In this document: piece by piece, positions 36,810 through 49,312 of the stretch
How the letters are laid out: each line of letters starts with the position of its first letter
Position numbering within the stretch: position 1 is the stretch's first letter
Origin: Rapana venosa
Taxonomy: Eukaryota > Mollusca > Gastropoda > Neogastropoda > Muricidae
Length of the DNA stretch: 64,000 nucleotides
Direction: 5' to 3'
Assembly (NCBI GenBank): GCA_028751875.1
Contig: CM054158.1
Location: 6,044,082 to 6,108,081, forward strand
Notes under the pieces: generated by a model
What the model was told of the DNA's origin: nothing
The model's database searches: none
Seen by the model: the letters and a program-made list of their open reading frames with translations, nothing else
Program-made: the position numbers and the translations under genes

Positions 36810-39120
36810 TGACTCACTCACTCACTCATCCCTTGGTCGGGGCCACCGTTGGGGTACCCGCACGGACGCTGCAAGTGGACCGCCAAATGGTTCTGTCCTG
36901 GGCTGTTTTCAGGAGGTTTGGTACAGTGAGGCCGGTCCACTCCTTGATGTTGGATATCCAGCTTTTGCGTGGTCGTCCCTGCCTCCTTGCTCCTTCCACC
37001 ATTCCCTGCAGGACTGTCTTTGACAGGCTGTTATGCCTTGTTGTGTTGGCCAAACCATTCAGTTTCCTCCGTTGACTGTATCTAGCAATGGTTCTTGTTT
37101 GCCAGCCAGTGCCTCGATCTGCTGCCAGCGATGTCATTGGTTTTGCGGTCTCGTAGGTGATGTTCAGGATCCGCCTGAGGCACTTCATCTCAAAGGCTTG
37201 AATGCGACGTTCTAATGGGCAGTAAGTGTCCATGCTTCACAGCTGTACAAGGCAATGGATGTGACGAGTGCCTTGTAGAGTCTGACCTTAGTGTGGGTTC
37301 TGATGTGGTTTCTCCACACTTTCGCCAGCTTAGTCATGGAGGAGAGTGCCACAGCAAGTCTGATCTTCACCTCTTGTGTGCTCGTGCCTTCTTTGGTAAA
37401 TGACTGCTCCAAGGTACTTGAAAGTTTCCACCTCCTCTAGTGTCTCGCCACTCATTTGAGCGGGGTGGGAGTGGTCGGTGTGGTACTGTTCACTAGGATC
37501 TTGCTCTTTTCCGTGCTGCCCCTCCATACGTGGGCATTGGCTGATGTTTCCAGTCTGGTGGTGAGATCCTGGAGTTCTTCTTCACTGCGGCCCATGAGAT
37601 CAATATCGTCTGCGAATCGAAGATTGCAGACTGGCCTTCCTCCTATTGTGATTGTGGTCTTGAAGTCAAGGAGGGCCTCCTGCATGATTTCTCCCGGGAA
37701 CACGTTGAAAGAACGGGGGAATAGCGGGCAGCCTTGTCGAACTCCAACTGAAGTCCGGGAAAAACTCCCCCATTTCTCCCCCATGAGGACGCACTGTGGG
37801 AGGGTGTCATACAGCGCTGGATGACTTGAATCAGGGCCCCCGTCGAAGCTATAGTCTCTCATGGGCTTGCCCCAGAGCTTCTTTGCCACACTCGGTCGAA
37901 GGCCTTCTTGAATTCAAAGAAGTTGTTGTAGGGGCTGTAGTGATGTTGGAGATGCTTCTCTATGAGCATTCTGATGTTTAAGTTTTGCTCGACAGTGCTT
38001 CGACCTGGTCTGAAAACCTGCCTGTTCTTCTGATAGGATTTTTCTGCTTGTTGGTTTCAGTCTGTTCAAGGCAATGCGTAGCATAACTTTGCTTGGATGG
38101 CTTATCAGACTGATTGTTCTGTAATTTTGGTACTTCTTCAGGTCTCCTTCTTTGGAAGTGGAAAATATGATGGATTGGGTCCACTGTTCAGGCCACTCTT
38201 GCTGGTCCAGATTTCGTTGGCAGATGATTGTTAATGCCTTGATCATCTCTGGGGCCCCCGTTCTTGATGAGCTCAGCCGGGATGTTGTCAATCCCTGGTG
38301 ACTTGCTCCTTTCAGGGATTCTTACTGCTTCTTCTACTCTTCTCCAGCACCCGTGTGCTTTCAGGATTGATTTGGGTTTGGGGTCTTGCTCGTGAAGTTT
38401 GTTCAGATCAGCCTTCAGCTTGTTGTTGTACAGGTTCTGGCAATATTCTGTCCATCTCTTTATGATAGGGGCGCTCTCTGTAAGAACTGACCCCCTTTGT
38501 CTTCAATAACGGAGGTCTTTGGCTGCTGGGACTTGGGTTTGTTTCCTTGATGGTCTGGTACGCCCCTTTGTTGTCTCCTTTTGCCCTTGCCTTCTCAACC
38601 TTGGAGCATTGTTCTGACATCCAGTTCCCCATGGCCTCAGTCATCTTCTTGATTGACCGTTTGATGTTCTATACTCTTCGGCCGTTTCTGGGTTTTTGTT
38701 CTTCACTGGCTTTAGCTCCCTACGTTGGTCGCACAGGTCCAGGATATCGTTGGTAAACCCACGGTTGGTTCTTTTTCCCTCTTTCCCAAGGGTCTCCAGC
38801 GCTGTTCCCGAATGTCTTGTGAAGGTTCAGTGAGGTTGTTGATGTCATCTTGGAGGAAATTCAATTTCTGCAAATCTGCCCCCTATCTCAGCTTTAAAGA
38901 TTTCAGCGACTTCGGGGTCCTTCAGCTTTTCCATGTTGAACCGCAAACGGGGATTTCTCTTCTGGTTCTTGGTCTTCAGCTTGATCTGTAGGGTCATGAG
39001 TACCATGTCGTGGTCACTGCCAATATCAGCGCCAGGGAAACTTCTTGTCTGGGCTTTGTTGATGCTCGACTTAAATCGTTTGGGGGCCAAGATGTAGTCA
39101 ATCTGGTTATGTGTCTTACT
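36810..39120 (-). mobile_element. LINE, minus strand, 5'-truncated in the endonuclease
   Basis: On the minus strand: I-G-S-D-H-D-M-V near 39,025 (the S-D-H motif at the end of APE endonucleases), A-P-E-M-I-K-A-L near 38,255, Y-Q-N-Y-R-T-I-S-L near 38,120, E-E-Q-A-G-F near 38,035, V-G-V-R-Q-G-C-P-L near 37,745, L-R-F-A-D-D-I-D-L-M near 37,620, T-F-K-Y-L-G-A-V near 37,425, and G-R-P-R-K-S-W-I-S-N-I-K-E-W-T near 36,955. Frameshifts separate most blocks. The 3' end carries TGAG repeats at 36,811-36,826. Related to the 52.5-56.0 kb element by shared motifs. Confidence 0.9.
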
Positions 39121-39191
39121 GTGACACTTTCATGAAAAAAAAAAATTATAAAAAACCGTAATCAAGACTAAAATAGCAGGAGGTTGTGTGT

Positions 39192-39204
39192 GTGTGTGTG
39201 TGTG
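39192..39204. repeat. Short TG repeat
   Basis: TG dinucleotide run beside the truncated LINE 5' end. Confidence 0.7.
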
Positions 39205-39289
39205 TTTTATTTGGTTGGCTTTTTTATTTGTTTGTTTTGGGGTGGGTTTTTGTTTTTTTGCAGATTAAGTTGGTGACATCCTTGCATTT

Positions 39290-39645
39290 ATGTTTTTTAG
39301 AAGTAGGTTATCCCTCATGGGGATGCTGGAGGCCTGTCAATATAAACAGCATCTCCACCTTATAGAAATTCTGTGCCAGGAATTCCCTCTTTTCTATCCT
39401 TCTTTTTGTTTCTGCCTTGTTACTTTTCATCCTGTCACCTCTTTTTTTGTATATTTTCTGCCTTTTAGGTCCATTCTCCTACTTCTTTTTCCAGAAATAC
39501 TTAAAAGATAACAATTCTCTCCCATACCAAAGTTGGATGCCCAAAGCCTGACTTGTCAGGCGCTCAAAGGCAGCATGACGCATTTTCACCGATATGGCAG
39601 ACAACAGTAGTCCATGTTTGAGCATTCAACAAAGAAAAATGACAA
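39290..39645 (+). repeat. Interspersed repeat family R1, clean copy
   Basis: Begins CCTCATGGGGATGCTGGAGG, followed by the inverted AGCATCTCCACC. Contains TTCTGTGCCAGGAATTCCCT and the short palindrome CCTGACTTGTCAGG, and ends with ATATGGCAGACAACAGTAG. No coding capacity. Six copies are seen in the window. Confidence 0.8.
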
Positions 39646-39926
39646 GAAGTAGGTTTGTTGCACTTTAACCTTCCCCTTTACAACTAGTGTTGTAATCTGC
39701 CCGAATGTCATGGATTAGGGGTGGTTAACCTTTACACGAGGTCTGAATACAAGAAAGGCCTTTTTCAGTGAAACACGACTTCTTTATATACAGTGAAACT
39801 GAAAGACTATTCTCTGCAGTGAAAAACCAGGTGCCTAAGTCTGAAGAGTCATGGGCCTGGCGAAGCTTTGTCAGTCACTGATGCAAGCCATCTGCCAAGG
39901 CCTGTACTAAAATGTTGTTATGTTGT

Positions 39927-40082
39927 ATGTTATGCTGAGATTGTATTTCAATATGTTATGCTGAGATTGTATTTCAATATGTTATGCTGAGATTGTATTT
40001 CAATATGTTATGCTGAGATTGTATTTCAATATGTTATGCTGAGATTGTATTTCAATATGTTATGCTGAGATTGTATTTCAAT
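39927..40082. repeat. 26-base tandem repeat, six copies
   Basis: ATGTTATGCTGAGATTGTAT plus TTCAAT is repeated with a period of 26, nearly perfect (starts of TATGCTGAG at 39,931, then every 26 bases to 40,061). Lies 325 bases downstream of the DIABLO stop, possibly in its 3' UTR. Confidence 0.95.
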
Positions 40083-40382
40083 CATGATACACTTTTAGCA
40101 TTACAACCTGTTCTCTGCATTAAAAGAGAGAATAAAAGAAAAAAAAGTTAGAATACGACTGCCTGTATGGTTGAGGCTCTTGAAAAAAACACCCAGCCAT
40201 TGAGGCAAACTTCCCATCCAGTCTTTACTTTGAACATAACTGCGCTCTCTCCTTGTTCTGAACAACAAATCACCAAACAAAAACACAAACAAAAAATCAC
40301 AAAACACTCTTTTTAGTTCCTTTTCTTTTTCCTTCTTTTACTTTGATTTTTTTTTCCTGGAGGGGGAGGCTGTTTCGAGGTT

Positions 40383-40400
40383 TGGGGGGGGGGGGGGGGG
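40383..40400. repeat. Poly-G run next to DIABLO stop
   Basis: 18 G residues in otherwise clean sequence, 7 bases downstream of the stop on the minus strand. Confidence 0.9.
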
Positions 40401-40406
40401 GCTTTT

Positions 40407-40783
40407 TTAAGGTGGTGAGAGGGGGGTGGATGGTAAACGCAAACACTCAAATGTCTTTTCCATGTTCTCTTTTGCATCCGACTCCTCTGTCTGAGCTGTG
40501 TCAGAGAGCTGTTCATCGAACACCTCCTTCTTCTCTGCCAGTATCTCCTGATCCCCTTCTTCATGCTCTCCTCCTTCGAGCCAGTCGTCACCCCCAAACA
40601 TGGCATCTTCTGCCTTCTTCTTCCTTTCTTCCCTCTCTGCACGTTGGGATATGGCTTCAGTGCAGCTGGCCTCCACTTCTTGAAGCTCTGCTTCCATTCG
40701 CTGCCTCTCCTGACGAGCGCTGTCTGTGTGCCGCGTCACCTGATACACTCGTTCACCTAGGCTCGTGCTTGTAAACTCTGACC
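40407..40783 (-). CDS. DIABLO: DIABLO exon 5 (last coding exon)
   Basis: The acceptor is CTTTTGTGCAG; two bases complete a Gly codon, followed by 124 codons and TAA at 40,407-40,409. The first half (SEFTSTSLGERVYQVTRH, then E-R-Q-R-M-E-A-E-L-Q-E-V) is a continuous amphipathic helix region. The second half is Glu/Asp-rich with EREERKKKAEDAMFGGDD. A poly-G run just beyond the stop (40,383-40,400) makes the exact end slightly uncertain. Confidence 0.85.
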
Positions 40784-41845
40784 CTGCACAAAAGTTCAGT
40801 CAAAGAGAGTGAAAGTATTGTGTGTTGTATTGTATTGTACTGTATTGTATTGTGTACCACTTTAAGTCACTGCAGATTTCTCTGCCTGAAATTTGGGCTG
40901 CTCTCCCCTGGGACAGCATGTCGCCACAAGAGCAGTGCCACCCTTTTTTTTTCTTTTTCTGTCTGCAACTGCAATTGTTTCCCTAGCAGAATTAGCTTTT
41001 TCCTACAGAATGTTGCCAGGGACAACTCTCGTTGCCATGGATTTTTTTACATGAGCTAAATGTGTGTTGCACATGAGACCTTGGTTTATCATCTCGTGCA
41101 AAAATAAACAAACTAGCACCAAGACCACCACTCACAGTCTAGTGGATGAGGGTAAGTTTTGGGCACAAGCAGGGGTCAAACCCAAACTTTTCACTTTCTA
41201 GGCAGATGCGTAACCTCTAGACCACTGATCCTGAGTGGGTTGAGTATGTGACTGTGAAGGCTGGAGAGAGACAGACAGAGACAGAGAGGGTGGTGAGTGT
41301 GTGATTGTGATATTTGTTATGGGAATGGGTTGGTTGCAGGGTGATGGTTGGATGGTTAAATTTTCTTAGCATTCTGGCAAAGATCAAGGTAGATGCTTTG
41401 CCATCTTAAGATTTATTTTGTTCTCGCATATGACCATTCTTTTCATTATTATATCAAACATTGGAGATTTGTTTTATCAACCCTGCTAGGGTAAATTAAC
41501 TGGACTGTGAAAAACTAAAGCACACAAACACTCACACACACACACACACACACAGTGTCTGTGTATGCATAATATAAAAATGGAACACACACACACACAC
41601 ACACACACAGATTGTCTGTGTATGTATAATATATGAAATGGAACACACGCACACACACACTCACAGTGTCTGTGCATGTATAATATATTAAATGGAACAC
41701 ACACACACACAATCACACTTTTCGTAAGAGTAGGCCATTGTGTGCTGGTGGGAACAGATGACAGAATTAACAAAACCGCAGACACACAGGGACGGGATGT
41801 AAAAAAGCACATAAGTGCTTATTCCATTATCCTTGATATAAAAGA

Positions 41846-41884
<39 letters not shown>

Positions 41885-44139
41885 CCACTCACACACACTC
41901 ACATACACAATGTTTGTGTATGTATAATATATTAAATGGAACAAACAACACACACCCACACAGTGTTTGTGTATCTATAATATTTTTAATGGAACACACA
42001 CACACACACTCTTCTTCTTCTTCTTCTTCTTCTTCCTTTTTTGTCATGTTTCTCCCAGGGGAGGTTTGACATTGATGAGCCTTCTCCATCTCTCTTTGTT
42101 TTGAGCTTCCTCCTTATTTATGCCCCTTTCTCTAAGATCATCTGCAATACAGGCAGCCCAGTTCTTGCTAGGTCTTCCCCTGGGTCTCTTTCCATCCACT
42201 ACAAAGTTCATTGCTCTTTTTATGATGTGGTGGTCTGCTTTCCGTTGAACGTGCCCAAACCAGCGCAGTCTACTGGTACTAGCTACAGACTTCAGATCAT
42301 CAACTTTGCACATTCTCCATAGTTCTTCATTCGTGATCCTGTCTTCCCATTTGATCTTTGTCATGTAGCGTAGCATTCGGTTTTCACAGTTCTTCAACAA
42401 ACATTTGACGGTTTTTGTGAAAACCCACGTCTCCGAGCCATACAGGAGAACAGGTCTGATGCAAGCCTTATATAGCAGGCAGCATCTCTCCAGTGGGATT
42501 TTCTGATTTCCAAGCAGACTTGCCAATTCTTTCCATTTCTTCCAAGCACTCGCAATCCTGGTTCTGACAGCTAACTCAGATTTTGCTTTGCAGCTCATCA
42601 TCTCTCCCAGGTAGTAGAATTCGTCTACCACTTCTATCTTCCCTTGTTCAAATTCTAGCTCCTCCTTTCCTGCATTGGTATTGTCTTCACCCTTCTTATT
42701 CATACAACTGTGGCAGACAAATACTCCATCCTCCTTCTTCAGACTTTTGAGCTTTGAGCATCTTTTGTGACACCAATATTGACATTTGGAGCATTTGATC
42801 GAATTGTTCCCTACACCTTTGTGGCAGACACCACATGGGTAATTGCCTTGCTCTCTATGTGTTCTGCGGTCTTTTCCAACTGTCATTGCTTTGGTCTTGT
42901 CAACATTTACCTTCATTCCTCTGCGTTCTAATCTCTGTTTCCAATTGCCAAATCTTTGAGTAGTGTCATCACTGTTTTCAGCTACCAGTACTAAGTCATC
43001 AGCATACAGCAGTTCCCAGATCTCTTCTGGCCTCTCCACTTCCTTGGATATTTCATTCATCACGAGGATATAGAGCAGAGGGCTCAATGTGGATCCTTGG
43101 TGCACTCCTACTTTTATCTCAAAGCTTTATCTCACAGTGTCTGTGTATGTATAATATATTAAATGGAACACACAAAACACTCACACACACAGGCACATAC
43201 ACACACAAACACAGTCTCTATATATGTACAATATATATTAAAAGGAAAAGTCCCAAAGAAAATGGTGACAAACATTCCCCTAGCTACACAATAGTGTGTG
43301 TCTCACCTGCCAGAAAGGCCACTTCAGCAGAAGCATCAGCAAGCATTTGGACAGAAGACAGCAACTGTTCCAGATCCTGTGAGCACAGTGAAAATGCTTG
43401 TGTACTGTACTGTTTGTTTGTGCATGGTGTACGTCAACTTCAGAAAGAATCTCTCTCTATCTCTATCTCTCTCTGTCTCTCTCTATCTCTCATCTCTCTA
43501 TCTGTCTGTCTCTGTCTGTCTCTCAATCTTTCTCTCCCTCCAAGTCTTTTCCTCACACAACACACACATACACACACACTAACGTGTCCGTAATATCACT
43601 GAGAGTGAATAGACGTAAAATTGAAGACAACAAACATGTCCGCACACCCGCATGCATGCACACACGCGCGCGCGCACACACACACACACACCCTATACAA
43701 GCAGACAGCGATTGTTTCTTTCCCCGCCACACCTGCCCAAACAGACACCAGCCCGTCCCGGGAATCCCATGGTTACCTCAATATGTTTCTGGTAGGCCTG
43801 CAGCCAGCCCCTGGCTTCAGCAATGATGCCCAGCACCCTCTCCTCCTCCTCCTCTGCGTGGCCCAGCACTGTCACGTGATGCTCCAGCAGCTGCATCAGT
43901 GTAGCTATCATCTGGATCAACCCCACAGAAACTAACATTGGTAAAAAACTAACATTGGTAACAACACTAACATTAGTAACAAAACTAACATTGGTAACAA
44001 AACTAACATTAGTAACAAAACTAACATTAGGAACAAAATTAACATTAGGAAAAAGTCCCTGCCTTTCGTTTTCAAGCCAGGCACAATAACATGAACGATG
44101 AGACAAGAAGGTTAGGTTTACAATTATAGAACAAAATGT

Positions 44140-44173
<34 letters not shown>

Positions 44174-45634
44174 ACCCCCCCCCCCCACCTTGTGGGGATG
44201 CCAGTGGCCTGCCAGAATAATAGCATCCCCACCTTCTCAAGATTCTGTGCTAGGAACTCCCTCTTTTCTATCCCTCTCTTTGTTTCTGCCTTGTTACTTT
44301 CCTTCCTGTCACCTCCTTTTGTTTATTTTCTGCCTTCTTGGTTCATTCTCCTGCCTTTTTTTTCCCCACAAAGATTTTAAAAGGTTTTGTTTTTTAATTC
44401 TCTTCCACAACAACATCAAATGCACAGGCCTGACTTGTCAGACTAAGCGCAATGGCAGCACAACAGAGTTTCGCTTCTATGACAGACAATAGTTGATATC
44501 TGAGTGTCTGCTGAAGAGGATGAAGAATGATAAGCAAAAATACGAACTGTCTGAAAACCATGTGGCAGTCAGAGTGCATATTCCGAATGATCCCATAAAT
44601 GTTACTGTGAAGCTGGGAGGATGTTCAACAACAACATCTTTTCTACATTAATTATTTTTTTCATTCCTCGCCAAAAGCTCCAATCCAATAATGTTGTCTA
44701 TAACCCCCCCCCCCCTCCCCCCCTGACCATAGAGACTATAAAAGGGCTGTCATCTTGTTCAAGGATAGAGCTTTCAGGTTCATCAATGGTGAGATTTATA
44801 TATATAAATATATATATTTATATGAGACCATTTTTGCCCAGCATTAAGGTAGCCACAGTCTGACTTCAGGAATAATGTCTAAACACAACACCAGTGTGCA
44901 TGTCTTTCTTGGGGTTTTTTTTGGGTTTTTTAATTTTGTCATAAGTTCTTGCCGGCACAAAAAGGCCTACTCTTTGGAAAGACAGAATAGGTTTTAATAT
45001 GTTCTGTGCGCATTTACACACAGGACCTCAGTTTACAAACTCACCAGAAGGACTTTCGGGGCAGTGAAGTGAGTACTGATGTTAACTCCAGGGGGGAAAA
45101 TCCCCTTGAATGGATGCCTCGGTAGTGACTTGAAGGTGAACCCAGGCTGTCAGATCCCAAGTGCAATGCTGCAACCTCTAGGCTATCCGAACCCCAGCTC
45201 CCCACCCCCTCTAAATGATAATAATAATAATAAATGGAATTGATATGGCGCTATATCTTGCAGAGGCAAATCAAAGCGCTTGCACTCAACTCACTCTTAC
45301 ACAGTCATACAACCAGTAACAACTAATAGTTCCATCAATGATGATACTTACATCTCTATACCGTTGCTGTGTTTCTATCAGAGAGAAGGCAGTCTGGCTG
45401 AGTAACGTGGTCACAGTGTCTGCAGCGCTTGCAGAGGCAACCTTCAGCACATGTCGCTGATTCAGTCTTTCCTCATCTGGTGCCTTGAAGTCAGGGCAGA
45501 GAGAAAACAGTTCAGGGAAAAAACAATATTGATTGCTTGTGTCATCTTCTCATTCAATGAGTTACTGCAGGATCTCTCTCTCTCTCTCCTCTCTCTTCTC
45601 TCTCTCTCTCCCCCCCCCCCCCCCCCCCCCCCCC

Positions 45635-45674
<40 letters not shown>

Positions 45675-48600
45675 AGGGCTGGATGTAAAAAGTCTTGTAC
45701 TTATTCTATTATCCCCAGAAAATAAAATTTTGATATCATTATCTTTCTCTCTCTTTTGTTTGTTTTTTATTTTGGTTTGTTTGGGGGTTTTGTAGATAGT
45801 CCCTAATCAGGGCAAGGGCTGGATGAAAAAAAGTATATGAATGCTTGTTCTGTAACCTTTGAAAAATAAAGATAATTCATTTCTCTCTCTCTCTCTCTCT
45901 CTCCACAAATACGTACCTGTTTGTGTGAACTCGGGTTTGGATTTGTTTGGCTCAATTAAGGAGTCGGAAATTGTAGAGAGTTTATTAACGCTTTCAGGCA
46001 AAGATTGATTGACTGCCAATGGCAGCAATGGAGTGATCATATACAAAACAGTGAAAGATTTCAAATGTACAGACAATTTATATGTTCGCATAATGTCAAA
46101 CCTTATCTAAAACTTGATATGGATATACATCTGAAAAGAATTATGTCTAAGTTTGGATTTGGTTGTATCAGATATAAATGTCATAAATTCAGATACAGAG
46201 AACATGATATTGACAACCACAGGCTGCTTATCCCCCCATTATGTAAGCAGGCAGAGGAGGATGAAGTACATTTTGTGTTGTGCTGTCAGTATTAGAGGAT
46301 GTTAGGCAGAACTACATCCCTGTTAAATTAGTAGACACCCTAATTTATTTAGACTTTGTTTTCTCCTGGCTTCAAGTCACCCTGAGGTTGTGCGCAGCCT
46401 CACTTTATATTTGTGTTAAAGCTTTCAGAATAAGAGATATTGTTATCAAAAGTCTTTTTTGTAGCTGACTTTTTGTTATACGAAACATGTTGTGTTTTTT
46501 GCTTTTCCCCCACCAAATAAAAGCAGTTCGGCAACCCCTTCATGTAGGGGCCCAAAGGGTCTTTTTGTAATAAATCCTTAAAGTTCGACTTCTTCTTTTT
46601 CTTCTCTCCTTCTCTCTCTTCTCTCTCTCTTCTTCTCTCTCTTGTTCCCTTCCCGGTTGGCTGCATAGTCCCTAGTTTCTCCTGTTAGAAATTTTTTTTG
46701 GCGGGAAATGTGAGAAAGTTTCCCCATGCATCAGCCAACAATTTGATTCAGAACAGCTCATTTTTTGTAAAAGTTGCTTTGCTGGGTATGTTTGGTTTTG
46801 TAACCCCCAAAATGTTACAAAAAATTACTGGATTTTTAACGTGTTATTTGATTTTGTGCATGCATGTGTATCATACTTAAAGGGTTTAAGGGTGTGCTTT
46901 TTTTTGTGTGTTTGTGTGTGTGTGTGGTGTGTGGTATGCCCACCTTGTGTTACTAGAGGAAAGATGTAGGTGTTTTAGATAAGTTGCTATGAGAGTGAGA
47001 GAGAGAGGAACAATGAAATGAAAATTCTTTTTTTCGAGGAAATGAATAAGCACATGTGTTTTTTTTCATCCGTCCCCCCCCGTTAGGGTCATTTAATAAT
47101 TTAAACCAATATTATCAGTCTCACAATAAAAACAAGGGGAAATAACCCTTTTCAAAACAGCCCCCCCCCAACAACCCCCCCCCCCCCCCAAAAGCAAACA
47201 AAAAAAAAGAAAACCCTAAAAATCCCCCCCCCCCCCCCCCCCCACCCCCCCCAAAAAAAAAACCTAACCCAAAAAACAAAACAAAACAGAAAGAAAAACC
47301 ACACAACAAAAGAAGAAAAAAACGGGACAAAAAAAACAAAAAACGGGAGCCAAAAAAAAATAAAAAACAAAAATTTTTAATCGGGTTAAAAAGGTTTAAA
47401 CTCTACACATTGTAAAATTTGGTTTTAACAATACTTGTTAACATAAAAATAAGATATTAAAATAGGGCACTCATTAAAATTTTAAGTAAGAGGAAAAAGC
47501 CAATAAAAGTATTAAAAATTAAAAAATATGAATCCTTCATCGGGATACACTAAAAACTATAACCCAAGCGAAAAAGGTGAGAGGAGAGCCCAGAGAGTGT
47601 GTTGTGGGGTATTTCGAGATAATATATTTTTCCCAAAAAACAGTATGGGGTTTCCCATCAACCTCATTTTAGATTATTTCGTTTCAAATTATATGTCATG
47701 ATTTTTTGAAAAAAATTTTTACCCATAATCCACAAAAAAAAACAAAAAACCCAAAACAGAGAAAAAATCTAAACCTATACAGTCATTGAGGGAGAAAATG
47801 AGGGGGAGTGAGTGGGGTTTGTGGTGGGGGGGTGGGGGGTGTTTCTGGGATTTTTAAATATGTAATACTCACATAGCACATATCCAATACAAACAGTGAA
47901 ACACTTTTTAATTTTAACTCACCCAAAAATTGAATGTCATGATAATAAAATAAGTGCAATCCCCATACACCACATCATAAAGAGGGGGAAAAAAGCCAAT
48001 AAAGTCATAAAAAGACATCTACACATTGTAAGTAATAGAAACAAATTCTTTTTTCCAGGATAATGAATAAGTACTTATGTGCTTTTTACATCCGTCCCCC
48101 CCGTGGGGTCACATTTGAAAATGAACTCAGTACTCATATTTTCAAACAGTAGAAGCAAAGGGAAAAAAACTTTTTTTTTAAAAGAAAAAGAGAGAAAAAG
48201 AAAAAAAAACAAACAAACAACCCCGGACGAGCAAAAGACAAAATAAACCACCAAAAAAAACAAAACAAAAACAAACAAACAAAAACAAAAAAAAACAAAA
48301 ACAAAAAACAGACAAAAAACCCTCCCAAAAACAAACAAGAAAAAACAACAAAAAAACAAATGAGAAAAAAACATTAAAAAAAAACCACAAAAAAAAAATG
48401 TTCCCCCCTCCACACACACACACACACACACATACCCCAAAACAAAAATCAAACAAACAAAAAACCCACACAAATCAACAACAAAAAACAAAGTAACAAC
48501 TACAGCAATAACAACAGATAGAGAGAGAGAGAGAGTAAGCCAAACTTATAGATCATAAAATTGAACACCTTCATATTGTAGAATAGTACAAATAGTTGTT

Positions 48601-48800
48601 ACACGTGATAATAAGATATTAAAATAGGAGATTCACTGGAGCTCAAGTACAGTCAACAAGTCCAAAATAATATTGAAAATCGAAAGTATGAATATGCCCT
48701 TTATTAGAATACACAACAACAATAGAAGGAGGGAGGGGGAGAGAGGAGAAAGAGAGAGAGAGAGAGAGAATGAATTAATTGCATATCAGCCTTAGGCCAC

Positions 48801-48852
<52 letters not shown>

Positions 48853-49276
48853 TGCGTGTGTGTGTGTTTCAGAGATGGTACTAAATATATAATTCTCAAA
48901 ACAGTACACGATCACCTTCAAACACTTATTTTGATTACCTCATACAAAAAAATATGTTATGATAATAAAAATTAAAAAATAAAAATAATAAATTTTAAAA
49001 ATTCAATACCCATACTCTCACACAATAAAAACAAGGAAGAAAAGAAAGAAAGAAAAAAACAAAACAACAACCAGCCAAGAGAGAGAGAGAGAGAGTGTCT
49101 GTGTCTGTGTCTCTGTGTGCATGATCAGTTACCAAGTTGGAATTCACACACAGCAGATTCTGTGACTGGCACACAGCCTATTAGATGTGGATATAACCAA
49201 TTAAACGAAACTGGTTCGACTTGTGAGTGTGTGTGAGTGTGTGTGTGTGAGAGAGAGAGAGAGAGAAGAGGAGAGA

Positions 49277-49312
<36 letters not shown>

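Larger units (their letters stand above)
47395..49050. repeat. Diverged tandem duplication in DIABLO intron 1
   Basis: Markers recur in the same order about 1.1 kb apart: AATAAGATATTAAAATAGG (47,448 and 48,608), a TATGAATCC/TATGAATATGCCC block (47,525 and 48,688), TGTTTCTGGGAT/TGTTTCAGAGAT (47,840 and 48,865) and ATGATAATAAAA (47,938 and 48,958). Units are separated by A- and C-rich and GA-rich simple repeats, and divergence is considerable. Confidence 0.65.

Noticed and set aside
39927..40082. CRISPR-like regularly spaced repeats
   Set aside because: The 26-base units are directly adjacent with no spacers; this is a eukaryotic tandem repeat.
43693..44232. A 179-codon minus-strand frame as a single protein
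   Set aside because: It joins DIABLO exon 3 with the 18-base repeat and a poly-C run in the intron; the exon boundaries explain the conserved part.
47121..48491. Phe/Val/Gly-rich minus-strand frames resembling membrane proteins
   Set aside because: They arise from A- and C-rich simple sequence; there is no start context, motif or similarity.
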